Shown: piece after piece, positions 1 to 8,058 of the stretch
How the letters are laid out: the number at the start of each line of letters is the position of its first letter
Numbering within the stretch: position 1 is the stretch's first letter
Assembly (NCBI RefSeq): GCF_003856495.1
Contig: NZ_CP034118.1
Location: 476,001 to 540,000, forward strand
Direction: 5' to 3'
Origin: Staphylospora marina
GTDB lineage: Bacteria; Bacillota; Bacilli; Thermoactinomycetales; Thermoactinomycetaceae
DNA length: 64,000 bases
Translations under genes and position numbers: made by a program
Notes under the pieces: generated by a model
Seen by the model: the letters and a program-made list of their open reading frames with translations, nothing else
The model's database searches: none
What the model was told of the DNA's origin: nothing

Positions 1-440
1 CGTTCGTGGATGAAACATTCGATGCCGTCATCAACATGTTCACCTCGTTCGGTTATTTTGACCGGGATGAGGACAACCTGAAAGTCCTGGCCGAAATCGG
101 GCGGGTATTGAAGCCGCGCGGCCGGTTCCTGATCGATTTTTTGAACAGGGACTCCGTCGTCTCCGGCTTGATTCCCGTCAGCGAACGGGAAGTGGATGGA
201 GCATACATCCGGGAAGAACGGCACATTGAAGGAGATTTTGTCCACAAATCGATTCTCGTCCGGGATTCGGACGGAGAACGGAAATACGAAGAACGGGTCA
301 AAATGTACACCGCCGATCGGATGATGGACATGCTGAAAGGATCGGGACTCGTCATCGACAAGATCTACGGGGATTTTCAGGGGGGACCGCACACTCCCGA
401 GAGCAACCGGATGATTTTTACGGGTTGGGTGGAAAAATGA
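1..440 (+). CDS. Class I SAM-dependent methyltransferase, C-terminal part
   Basis: Partial gene cut by the left edge; the frame is open from base 3, so the GTG at 6 need not be the start. The residues DAVINMFTSFGYF followed by a leucine-rich helix and VLKPRGRFLIDFLN match the post-motif-I part of class I methyltransferases, where the segment after 'LKPGG' forms a core strand. The SAM-binding glycine motif must lie upstream of the window. The substrate cannot be told. Its TGA overlaps the ATG of the next gene (ATGA), which suggests co-translation with yutF. Confidence 0.75.
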   Translation, partial: FVDETFDAVINMFTSFGYFDRDEDNLKVLAEIGRVLKPRGRFLIDFLNRDSVVSGLIPVSEREVDGAYIREERHIEGDFVHKSILVRDSDGERKYEERVKMYTADRMMDMLKGSGLVIDKIYGDFQGGPHTPESNRMIFTGWVEK

Positions 441-1210
441 AATCGTATCGTGGCGTTTTTCTGGATTTGGACGGAACATTGTTCAAGGGAAACGAGGTGA
501 TCCCCGGGGCCGTGGAATTCGTGAACAGGCTTGAAGATGAGGGAATCCCGTTTCTCTACCTGACCAACAATTCTTCCCGCACGCCGGAACAGGTGGCCGA
601 AAAGCTTCGGGGGTTCGGTTATCCCGCGGAACCGGAACAGGTGGTTACCACCGCATTGGCGGCGGCCGCTTGGCTGAAAGAAGAAATGAACTCGCCGGCG
701 GTGTACGTCATCGGCGAAGAAGGGCTGATCCGTGCGGTGGAGGAAGCCGGATGCCGGATTGTGGATGAAGATCCGGAAGCGGTGGTGGTCGGGTTGGATC
801 GCCAATTCACTTACGAAAAAATGAAAAAAGCCTGTCTGGCCATTCGCGCGGGCGCGAGGTTCATCGGGACCAATGCAGACCGGGCGCTTCCCACCGAAGA
901 AGGATTTCTTCCCGGAAGCGGCTCCCTTTCCATGGCCATTGCCGCCAGCACCGGCGTATCGCCGTTTTTCATCGGCAAACCGGAGGCGGTGATCATGCGA
1001 TACGCTTTGAAAACATTGGGGACAAAGGCCGAAGAAACATTGGTCGTCGGAGACAATCTGGACACCGATATCCTGGCGGGAATCCGCGGGGGCATGGACA
1101 CGCTGCTGGTGCTGACCGGCGTGAGCACGGAAGAGGATCTGGAAAAGACCGACATCCGGCCCACATACGTGGTGCGGCAACTTGCCGATTGGAGTCTGCA
1201 GCAAATTTGA
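437..1210 (+). CDS. yutF: HAD-superfamily hydrolase, YutF/NagD-like (subfamily IIA)
   Basis: 257 residues, predicted cytosolic phosphatase of HAD subfamily IIA. Motif I is FLDLDGTLF (about residues 8-16), the motif II threonine lies in LTNNSSRTP (about 45), and the conserved lysine is in FIGKPE (about 179), followed by motif III VGDNLDTD (about 205). The segments ARFIGTNAD and LPTEEGFLPGSGS are characteristic of the B. subtilis YutF group. I chose the ATG at 437 because it overlaps the upstream stop as ATGA and follows GGTGG; an in-frame TTG at 425 is possible. The physiological substrate is not known from sequence. Confidence 0.9.
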   Translation: MKSYRGVFLDLDGTLFKGNEVIPGAVEFVNRLEDEGIPFLYLTNNSSRTPEQVAEKLRGFGYPAEPEQVVTTALAAAAWLKEEMNSPAVYVIGEEGLIRAVEEAGCRIVDEDPEAVVVGLDRQFTYEKMKKACLAIRAGARFIGTNADRALPTEEGFLPGSGSLSMAIAASTGVSPFFIGKPEAVIMRYALKTLGTKAEETLVVGDNLDTDILAGIRGGMDTLLVLTGVSTEEDLEKTDIRPTYVVRQLADWSLQQI

Positions 1211-1242
1211 ACCAGACGGATGATGGAAAGAGGCGAAAACAG

Positions 1243-2211
1243 ATGCTGAACCGTTTTGACGACATCGTGCAGGTGGCGCTTCCCCTGCCGTTTGCCCTCA
1301 AGATCATCAACGCGTGGCTGATTCGCGGCGATCGGGGGTATACCGTCATCGACACCGGGTTGCACACCGAAGAGGATCTGGCAACCTGGGAAGAGGTGCG
1401 GAAGGAAATCGGCTTTGACTGGAATGAAGTGGAGAAAATCGTGCTGACCCATTATCATCCGGATCACTACGGGTTGGCGGGCACCCTGCAGCAAATGACC
1501 GGCGCTCCCGTATACATGTCCGCGCTGGATTGGGAGCAGGCGCAGATGTTCCTCGGCCGGGAAAGCGACATGCCGGAGCTGATGGCCGACTTTTTCAGCA
1601 AACATGGTCTGGAAGAGGAATGGGCATCGAAAATCCCCGGTCACCTGAGGAGCTTCCATCGATGGGTGGAACCGCATCCCACGGTCCGATTTCTGGAAGC
1701 GGGAGACACCGTCCGGCTGGGGAACCGGGAGTATGAAGTGCTGCATACACCGGGTCATGCCGACGGACATCTGTCCTTTTTTGACCGGGAGCGCGGCTGG
1801 TTGATCGGCGGGGATTTCCTGTTGCCCAAGATTTCCCCCAACATCAGCCTGTGGCCCCGCTGCAATCCGGACCCGCTGTCCACGTATCTGGAAACCCTGG
1901 AAAAGATGAAGCATCTCCCCGTCAAAAAGGTGTTTCCGTCTCATGGACCGGTGTTCGATCACTATCTGGAACGGATTGAGGAGCTGAAAGATCATCATGC
2001 CCGAAGATTGCGGATGATGGACGACATCGTCCGGGAGCGGGGAGCGGTTCACGCTTATGACGTTTGCCGAAGCGTGTTCGGTGCGGAGCTTTCCGTTCAC
2101 AATCTCCGGTTTGCCTTGTCGGAGACGTTGGCTCATCTGGAATATCTGCGGCGTCAGGGAGAACTGGACACCAGGGAAGAAGACGGTGTCATTCATTACA
2201 CGAAACGTTGA
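1243..2211 (+). CDS. MBL-fold metallo-hydrolase with C-terminal winged helix
   Basis: 322 residues. The metallo-beta-lactamase signature HYHPDH is at about residues 68-73, the next ligand segment is HTPGHADGH at about 168, then GGDFLL with the bridging aspartate near 193 and SHGP near 233. After the catalytic domain comes a region of about 70 residues (ARRLRMMDDIVRERG to HLEYLRRQGEL) typical of the LACTB2/YcbL-like MBL proteins with a helical or winged C-terminal domain. Probably a zinc hydrolase or thioesterase acting on an unknown substrate. The ATG at 1243 follows AAAGAGG by about ten bases. A strong hairpin follows the gene. Confidence 0.85.
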   Translation: MLNRFDDIVQVALPLPFALKIINAWLIRGDRGYTVIDTGLHTEEDLATWEEVRKEIGFDWNEVEKIVLTHYHPDHYGLAGTLQQMTGAPVYMSALDWEQAQMFLGRESDMPELMADFFSKHGLEEEWASKIPGHLRSFHRWVEPHPTVRFLEAGDTVRLGNREYEVLHTPGHADGHLSFFDRERGWLIGGDFLLPKISPNISLWPRCNPDPLSTYLETLEKMKHLPVKKVFPSHGPVFDHYLERIEELKDHHARRLRMMDDIVRERGAVHAYDVCRSVFGAELSVHNLRFALSETLAHLEYLRRQGELDTREEDGVIHYTKR

Positions 2212-2217
2212 GTGATT

Positions 2218-2246
2218 CCGAAAGACCTGTGTTCCAGGTCTTTCGG
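2218..2246 (+). terminator. Perfect 12-bp stem-loop after the MBL gene
   Basis: Arms at 2218-2229 and 2235-2246 (CCGAAAGACCTG and its complement) enclose a five-base loop. The downstream tract is only weakly T-rich (CATTTTG), so it may terminate partly and attenuate the SDR gene that begins at 2290. Confidence 0.6.
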
Positions 2247-2289
2247 CATTTTGGGAGCGATTTCCGCGTTGAGAAAGGATGGATCGCAC

Positions 2290-3084
2290 GTGTCGATAGG
2301 GTCAGCGGGCCACGGGAGGGTCGCCCTGGTCACCGGAGGGACGGGCGGACTCGGAAAGATGGCCGCCGAATTGCTTGCCGAACGGGGTTTCCGGATCGCG
2401 GTGTGCGCCAGAAACAAATCCGGGGATCCTTCTTGGCCGGATGGGCTGCGGGCTGCAGGGGTGGAGGCGGAGTTTGTTCAAGGCGATGTGTCCCTGCCGG
2501 ATGAAGCCGTCCGTGTCGTGGAAGAGACCGTTCGCCGTTTCGGCAGGGTGGACGTCCTCGTCCATGCCGTAGGCCCCTTCATCCGGGAGCGGAAATGGTT
2601 TGTGGAACACACCGTTGACGAAATCCGGGAAATGGTGCAAGGGAATCTGCTGAGTGCCATGTGGATGGCCGGTGCGGTGTTGCCGGGCATGCGGAAGCAA
2701 AAATGGGGACGCATCATTTTCTTCGGATTCGGCAGGGCGGGTGAAGCTCCCGCCTGGCCGGACCGGTCCGTGTACGCGGCCGCCAAGACGGGGCTGGTCT
2801 CTTTCACCAAGACCCTGGCGGTGGAGGAAGCTCCGTTCGGGATCACGGTCAACATGATCTGCCCTGGAGACATCGTCGATGAAAAAAAAGAGATGCGCAT
2901 AGAAGAAGTGCTGCACCTTCCGGATGCCGAAACCCCCCGGGGCCGACCGGGATCCGGGGAAGACGCGGCCAGGGTGATCGCGTTTCTGGCCGATGAACGG
3001 TCCGATTTTCTGACGGGCAACCTGATCCAGGTGACCGGAGGGCTTGATGTGATTCATCCGGTTTCCAAAAGGGGCTCCCGCTGA
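2290..3084 (+). CDS. Short-chain dehydrogenase/reductase family protein
   Basis: 264 residues. The Rossmann glycine motif TGGTGGLG is near residue 14, the usual NNAG is replaced by HAVG, and the catalytic Tyr-Lys pair is in SVYAAAKTG. The serine expected about 13 residues before the tyrosine is not obvious (FGFGRAGEAP occupies that place), so catalysis may be altered. The C-terminal LTGNLIQVTGG is typical of FabG-like SDRs. Start chosen at GTG 2290 with AAAGGA ten bases upstream; the frame is open to 2212 without a better signal. Substrate unknown. Confidence 0.8.
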   Translation: MSIGSAGHGRVALVTGGTGGLGKMAAELLAERGFRIAVCARNKSGDPSWPDGLRAAGVEAEFVQGDVSLPDEAVRVVEETVRRFGRVDVLVHAVGPFIRERKWFVEHTVDEIREMVQGNLLSAMWMAGAVLPGMRKQKWGRIIFFGFGRAGEAPAWPDRSVYAAAKTGLVSFTKTLAVEEAPFGITVNMICPGDIVDEKKEMRIEEVLHLPDAETPRGRPGSGEDAARVIAFLADERSDFLTGNLIQVTGGLDVIHPVSKRGSR

Positions 3085-3147
3085 TCGGACACTTCACCGG
3101 TCGCCCTTCGCCCGCATAGGATGTGCGGAGAAGGCGAGGGGTGAAGC

Positions 3148-4254
3148 ATGGTGTACGAAGTGGCGGAAAAACTGGAAAGACTCACCGGGGAATACAGCTT
3201 GTCCACGTTGATCGAACATCACACGGGAATGATCGTCAAGGATGCCCGGCCGACGGGAGGCGTGCTCAAACTGAAGACCGATCACGGTTCCTTCGCTTTG
3301 AAACGCATCCGGCCGGGGGAGAAAAACCGGTGGAAGCTGCTGGATCAATTCGCCCGACATCTGGAAGAAACGTCCTCCGGGGACGTGCGGATTCAAGCGC
3401 CGATCCCCATGAGGTCGGGCAAGCTTTGGTTTGAAGGAACACGCTATTCCTATGTGCTTTTGCCATGGATCGAGGGAAAGACCGTGCGTCTGGACCGTGT
3501 GGAGGAATGGAAAGACGCTTCGAGGGAATTGGCTCGTCTTCACGTCCGTTCGTCCGGGTTTGAACCGGCACTTTCGGACGACCGATTGCAAATCTCGGGT
3601 CACTGGCAAAAGAAATGGGAACAGGATCACGAGCAAATGCACATTCTCCGGCTGGCAGCCAAATGGACGTCCAACCCGTCGGAAACGGACCGGGCATGGA
3701 TGGAAATCGCCCGTTATTCGATGGGGATCATGGAAAATCTGTTCCGGTACTACGAGAAGATCGGGGGCGATTCCACGGTCCGCAGGTATTTGACGCACGG
3801 CAACGTCTGTCACGGGCGCCTTCACCGGAAAAACATCCTTCGGGATTCACGGGGAGACGTCCGGTTCATTGACTGGAACGAAATCAGCCTCGACGCCCCG
3901 CATGCCGATTTGGCCGCGTGGTTGTCTTATGCTTACGGGCGAACGGGCAGTCTTCGCGTGATGTCGGAAATTTTGAAGGGATACGGTGAAGAAAGACCCT
4001 TGGCCGAAGAGGAATATGCATTGCTCTACGCCCGCATGTTGTATCCTGAGAGCTTGGTGAGAATGCTGAAAAACGTGTACCTGGGAGAAAGTGCCGATTC
4101 GGACGGGTCGGCGGTGCGGGTAAGCGCCGCCTCACGGCTCGAGCAAAACAAAGGCGAACTGCTTTCGGCTTTCGCCGATCTGGTCAGGCACGAGTTCCAT
4201 GTGACGGTTCCGGAGATCGATTGGATGCGCACATCGGTGTCCCGGCAGATTTGA
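3148..4254 (+). CDS. CotS/YutH-like spore coat kinase-fold protein
   Basis: 368 residues with the aminoglycoside-phosphotransferase/kinase-like fold used by the CotS-YutH family of spore coat-associated proteins. The N-lobe beta strands include KLKTDHGSFALKRI, the lysine being the likely nucleotide-contact residue. The Brenner-type catalytic loop is LTHGNVCHGRLHRKNIL and the metal-binding aspartate is in VRFIDWNEI. The catalytic aspartate of APH enzymes (HGDLHxxN) is replaced here (HGRLHRKN), a common deviation in coat members. The gene follows a GAGGGGTGA Shine-Dalgarno. The role in spores is inferred from the family. Confidence 0.75.
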   Translation: MVYEVAEKLERLTGEYSLSTLIEHHTGMIVKDARPTGGVLKLKTDHGSFALKRIRPGEKNRWKLLDQFARHLEETSSGDVRIQAPIPMRSGKLWFEGTRYSYVLLPWIEGKTVRLDRVEEWKDASRELARLHVRSSGFEPALSDDRLQISGHWQKKWEQDHEQMHILRLAAKWTSNPSETDRAWMEIARYSMGIMENLFRYYEKIGGDSTVRRYLTHGNVCHGRLHRKNILRDSRGDVRFIDWNEISLDAPHADLAAWLSYAYGRTGSLRVMSEILKGYGEERPLAEEEYALLYARMLYPESLVRMLKNVYLGESADSDGSAVRVSAASRLEQNKGELLSAFADLVRHEFHVTVPEIDWMRTSVSRQI

Positions 4255-4321
4255 GCACGATGGGCCTGACTGCAACGTCGCCCTGATCAAATGCGTCAGA
4301 TGCACGGTCTCCCATTCACTC

Positions 4322-4347
4322 ACACCGGCGGAACGGTCCGCCGGTGT
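4322..4347. terminator. 11-bp perfect inverted repeat between CotS-like and GntR genes
   Basis: Arms ACACCGGCGGA (4322-4332) and complement (4337-4347) with a four-base loop. A T6 tract follows only about 18 bases later, so it may be a terminator for the CotS-like gene or an operator near the regulator's promoter. Confidence 0.45.
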
Positions 4348-4465
4348 ATCCGTTTGAACGCCGTTTTTTCGATGATCAAAGAAGTCGTCCACTTTCGTTT
4401 GTTAAAACGGGACTGCGTTACGTGATAAAATAAAACGACGGGTTCAAGGAAACGAGGTGAGGTCC

Positions 4466-5197
4466 ATGCAGTTCAAACAAATCCATCGCAAGAAAATTTA
4501 CGAAGAAGTGGCCGATCAAATCCGGCAACTGATTCTGGACAGAAAGTTGAAGCCGGGTGACAGACTTGCCTCCGTCATCGAGCTGGCCGAGCACTTTCGG
4601 GTGGGCCGGTCGGCGGTGCGTGAAGCACTGTCTGCATTGCAGGCCATGGGATACATTGAAATGCGTCAGGGAGAAGGGACCTTTGTCCGTCATTTCGACG
4701 TGGATTCCATCACACATCCGCTGAGTCCCGTCGTGCTCCTCAAAGGGGAGGAAATCCGGCAATTGTTGGAAGTGAGACGGATCATGGAAAGCTCCTCCGC
4801 GGAACTGGCCGCATACCGGAGAACTCCCGAAGATCTTCAAACCATGAGCGAAGCGCTGGAAAGAATGAAAGAAGGAATGGACGGAGCCGAGGAGATCGGA
4901 GAAAAGGCGGACCTGGATTTCCACATGGCCGTGGCCGAAGCCACGCACAACCGCATGCTGAGTCACTTCATGAAAACGCTCTCAAGCGCCATGCGGGAAA
5001 CCATGAAGGAGAGCCGGAAAATCTGGCTGTATGGCGAACGGGCGACGGCGGAGCTCCTGTACAAGGAACATGAGTCGATCTATCAGGCCATCCGGGACGG
5101 GGACGGGGCCGAAGCCCGAAAGCGGATGTGCGGTCACATCGCCAAAGTGGAAGAATTTCTGCAGGAGCTCCTGAACAGTCAAAAAGATTTGAAATGA
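4466..5197 (+). CDS. GntR-family transcriptional regulator, FadR/FCD type
   Basis: 243 residues. The N-terminal winged helix (about residues 5-70) has the GntR pattern VADQIRQLILDRKLKPGD, the recognition-helix region RVGRSAVREALSAL and the wing MRQGEGTFV. The C-terminal FCD domain carries candidate metal ligands in DLDFHMAVAEATHN and near KEHESIYQAI, as in LutR/LldR-type regulators of carboxylate use. The ATG at 4466 follows ACGAGGTGA by about six bases; the in-frame GTG at 4457 lies inside that signal. No catabolic operon lies next to it, so its targets are unknown, and autoregulation is only an inference. Confidence 0.88.
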   Translation: MQFKQIHRKKIYEEVADQIRQLILDRKLKPGDRLASVIELAEHFRVGRSAVREALSALQAMGYIEMRQGEGTFVRHFDVDSITHPLSPVVLLKGEEIRQLLEVRRIMESSSAELAAYRRTPEDLQTMSEALERMKEGMDGAEEIGEKADLDFHMAVAEATHNRMLSHFMKTLSSAMRETMKESRKIWLYGERATAELLYKEHESIYQAIRDGDGAEARKRMCGHIAKVEEFLQELLNSQKDLK

Positions 5198-5265
5198 CTG
5201 GATCCGGACGGGACGTTTGGTTTGTCCCGGGTTTGAACACATTGAAAAAGAGGGAGGGAAGCGTG

Positions 5266-5544
5266 ATGTCCGCACCGGAGATCCGCTTCTGTCTGTCGAA
5301 TTGGAGAAACGGATCCCACAGATTGTGGGATCTGCTCGCTTCCAAGTCGCGGGAACCGAACATCCGCCTGGAACCTTGCCTCGGGTATTGTTCGTCCTGT
5401 ATCAAAGGTTCGTTCGCACTCCTGGGAAAAGTGAAGATCGAGGCGGAGACCCCCAAGGAACTGGCCGAACGGATTCTTGCGAATCCCGGGTTCATCAACC
5501 CGGAAGGAAGAGAAGGGAAAAAAGAATCAGAACCAGACCGCTGA
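5266..5544 (+). CDS. DUF1450 (YuzB-like) family protein, divergent copy
   Basis: 92 residues. The family core is visible as EIRFCLSNW near the start and EPCLGYCSSCIKGSFALL, which corresponds to the GCLGNCGLC cysteine motif of YuzB (compare the gene at 17495), then AETPKELAERIL. Four cysteines are present, which suggests a thiol or metal-binding role, though the family has no established function. ATG 5266 follows AGGGAGGGAA. The last 50 bases overlap the convergent DUF3899 gene. Confidence 0.75.
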   Translation: MSAPEIRFCLSNWRNGSHRLWDLLASKSREPNIRLEPCLGYCSSCIKGSFALLGKVKIEAETPKELAERILANPGFINPEGREGKKESEPDR

Positions 5545-5848
5545 TTGCCAGCATGACCGACCAGTTTTTCCGGCTTTGGATCCGCGCCCGGATCACATCG
5601 GGATCTTTCGGTTCTTCGGTTTGGGACCAATCCGTGCGGATTCGGTTCAATTTGCGGAATGCCCGGGCGAACCGGTTGAAAAAACCTCCGTTGAGCACGA
5701 TGAGAAAAGATGCCACACAAAGCTCCAACATGCCGACCAAAAAGAAGGAATCGGTCAGGCCGTGCGTTTGAAACGGGCTGAGTGCAAGCGCGGACAACAT
5801 GCTGCAGGCGAACACGGCGGAAAAACGGACAAAAGCGGCTTTGGTCAT
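5495..5848 (-). CDS. DUF3899-type small membrane protein
   Basis: 117 residues with two N-terminal hydrophobic segments (about residues 9-25 and 35-54), a charged cytosolic stretch (RAFRKLNRIRTDW to RIQSRKNW) and a C-terminal hydrophobic helix ending in LFLPG. This layout matches DUF3899 proteins of Bacillales; function unknown. The start ATG follows GGAGGATGTTCC. The gene converges on and overlaps the DUF1450 gene by 50 bases. Confidence 0.7.
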   Translation of the reverse strand: MTKAAFVRFSAVFACSMLSALALSPFQTHGLTDSFFLVGMLELCVASFLIVLNGGFFNRFARAFRKLNRIRTDWSQTEEPKDPDVIRARIQSRKNWSVMLAISGLVLILFSLLFLPG

Positions 5849-5937
5849 GGAACATCCTCCGTTCAGGCAGGTTTCTGGTAATTCACGGTAATTATGTGAA
5901 AGGTTAATGTTTTCTGCTATAGAACAGGATTAATATC

Positions 5938-5966
5938 TTTTCACTTCCTACTGAATCCATTATAAT
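5938..5966 (+). promoter_or_regulatory. Sigma-A type promoter of the first oppA
   Basis: TTTTCA at 5938-5943 and a perfect TATAAT at 5961-5966 with 17 bases between them, about 80 bases before the TTG start of oppA1. Confidence 0.7.
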
Positions 5967-6046
5967 GAACCCGTCAAGCACCACTTGTCTAACCATTTAA
6001 TGGAATTCTCTGAAAAGGGAAGTTTCTTCGAAAAGGGGGGTCTTGG

Positions 6047-7693
6047 TTGAAATCCAAAAGATGGAAGTTCGGGTTGGGCATTGCCGTCTCTTTGTCCCTG
6101 CTCGTCAGCGGGTGCAATCTGTTCCAGGGCGGAGGTTCATCGCGGAGCGCGGGGCTCGCGGAAAACCAGGTGTTGAAAATGGCCGAAACCACGGAACTGA
6201 TCACCCTTGACAGTGCCAAAGTGGCGGACATGTCCTCGTTCAACATCCTGAACAACGTGATGGAAGGGTTGATGCGTTCCGGCAAAGGAAAACAGCCGGA
6301 ATACGGCATCGCCACCGAGTACAAGGTCAGCCCTGACAAAAAGCAATATACGTTCACGCTGCGGGAAGACGCCGAATGGAGTGACGGAAAACCGGTCACC
6401 GCCCACGATTTCGAGTATGCGTGGAAACGGGCGCTTGATCCGAATACCGCATCCGAGTACGCGTACATCCTGTACATGATCAAAAATGCCGAGAAATACA
6501 ACAACGGCAAAGCGAAAGCTTCCGACGTCGGTGTCCGGGCATTGGATGACAAGACGCTGGAAGTGACGTTGGAGCGTCCCTCGCTCAACTTCCTTTCCGT
6601 CATCACTTTGCCGCAATTCATGCCGCAGCGCAAGGACATCGTGGAAAAATACAAAAACGAATACGGAACCAAAGTGGACAAGGTCGTCTACAACGGCCCG
6701 TTCACGTTGACCAGCTGGTCCCCGAGCAAACTGGTGCTGGTCAAAAACGCCAATTATTGGGAAGCCAACAGCGTTACTCTGGAAAAAGTGGAAATCCACA
6801 TCGTGAAGGATCCGGCCACCTCGATGAACTTGTACACGGCCAACGAGGTGGACATTTCCCCGCTGAGCTCCGCGTTGGCGGAAGCGTTCAAGAAAAGCAG
6901 TGAATTCAACGCGGTTGAAAACTCTTCCACGTTCTATATTCTGTTCAACCACGAAAAGTCGATCTTCAAGAACGAAAAGATCCGCAAGGCGATCAGTCTG
7001 GCGATCGACAGGGACGAGTTTGAAAAGCTCACCAGTGACGGCTCCAAAGGTGCCGGTTCACTTGTTCCCACTTCCATCAAAGGGCGTGGCGGGGAATCAT
7101 TCCGCGTCGTCGGAGAAGTGGTGCGTCACGATACGGACAAAGCCCGTCAGCTCTTGCAGGAAGGGCTCAGCGAACTGGGGCTGAGCAAACCCCCGTCCAC
7201 GATCGAAATGATCACGTTTGACACGTCTCCCCGGAAAGAAGTGGCCATTAACATCAAGGAGCAACTTCGCACCAAACTGGGCCTGAACATTCAGCTGAAC
7301 GCCCAGCCCGGCAAGATCCGTCTCGACCGGGTGAAGAGCGGAGACTTCCAGATGGCCATGTACGGTTGGGGAGCGGACTACGACGATCCGATGACGTTCT
7401 TCGACATCTGGATGTCCGACAATGGCATGAACCACGGAAAATTCAAGAACGCCGAGTATGATGCGCTGGTGAAAAAAGCCATGACCACGACGAACTCCGA
7501 AGAGTACGTCAAGTCGCTCGTCGAGGCCGAAAAAATTCTCGTCGGCACCGATGCCCGCGGCAAAGCCGCCATGGCTCCGCTCTTCTACGGTGCCAAAGCA
7601 TTCATGGAGAAGCCGTATGTCAAGGATCTGTACCGTCACAGCGCCGGTGCGGAATACAGCCTGAAGTGGGCGTACATCGCCAAACAAAATTAA
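6047..7693 (+). CDS. oppA: Oligopeptide ABC transporter substrate-binding lipoprotein (OppA-like), copy 1
   Basis: 548 residues. The signal peptide MKSKRWKFGLGIAVSLSLL ends in the lipobox LVSGC, so the mature protein is lipid-anchored outside the membrane. The SBP family 5 domain is seen in LRMxE-like early strands and in the motif WSDGKPVTAHDFEYAWKRAL shared with copy 2. TTG at 6047 is the start, six bases after AAAAGGGGGG. It is followed by its own terminator, so it is separately expressed from the second oppA and the oppBCDF operon. The two SBPs probably feed the same permease with different peptide preference. Confidence 0.9.
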   Translation: MKSKRWKFGLGIAVSLSLLVSGCNLFQGGGSSRSAGLAENQVLKMAETTELITLDSAKVADMSSFNILNNVMEGLMRSGKGKQPEYGIATEYKVSPDKKQYTFTLREDAEWSDGKPVTAHDFEYAWKRALDPNTASEYAYILYMIKNAEKYNNGKAKASDVGVRALDDKTLEVTLERPSLNFLSVITLPQFMPQRKDIVEKYKNEYGTKVDKVVYNGPFTLTSWSPSKLVLVKNANYWEANSVTLEKVEIHIVKDPATSMNLYTANEVDISPLSSALAEAFKKSSEFNAVENSSTFYILFNHEKSIFKNEKIRKAISLAIDRDEFEKLTSDGSKGAGSLVPTSIKGRGGESFRVVGEVVRHDTDKARQLLQEGLSELGLSKPPSTIEMITFDTSPRKEVAINIKEQLRTKLGLNIQLNAQPGKIRLDRVKSGDFQMAMYGWGADYDDPMTFFDIWMSDNGMNHGKFKNAEYDALVKKAMTTTNSEEYVKSLVEAEKILVGTDARGKAAMAPLFYGAKAFMEKPYVKDLYRHSAGAEYSLKWAYIAKQN

Positions 7694-7704
7694 CCAAATC
7701 GTAA

Positions 7705-7738
7705 AAATCCCCGCTCGATGCAAGCGGGGATTTCTTTT
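7705..7738 (+). terminator. Intrinsic terminator of oppA copy 1
   Basis: Perfect 11-bp stem AAATCCCCGCT (7705-7715) with its complement at 7723-7733, a seven-base loop, then TTTCTTTT. Confidence 0.9.
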
Positions 7739-8058
7739 CCCGCTTGTATTTCATCGGGAGCCTTGGATTTGTAAGAATTGTGTAATGTAAAGAAAACTCT
7801 TTACAACCTGGTGAAACTTGAGTTAAATAGAATTGTAATACTGCCCCCTCGGATCACGTCATGGATCAGTCTGATGACATGACGGGTTTGCGGATCCGTC
7901 ATCGGACGGTAAAATCCGTACGTGGCTGCGGTGAGGAATGAATGTTTTTTTTCATTGGAATTGTTGCAAGATTTGCAGAGTGGAACATTTTCAAAGGGTT
8001 TACGACCTTCATGGTCTAAACTATATATTTGAATCATTTTAAAAAAGGGGGCAAACAG
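7739..8058. other. Intergenic leader between the two oppA genes
   Basis: No gene is supported here. It contains an imperfect palindrome at 7858-7883 (GTCATG...CATGAC around ATCAGTCTGAT) that could be an operator, an AT-rich stretch at 7760-7840, and the promoter of oppA copy 2 at 7999-8027. Confidence 0.5.
7999..8027 (+). promoter_or_regulatory. Promoter of oppA copy 2
   Basis: TTTACG at 7999-8004 and TATATA at 8022-8027 with a 17-base spacer; the ATG is about 30 bases further on, after AAAAAAGGGGGC. Confidence 0.6.
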
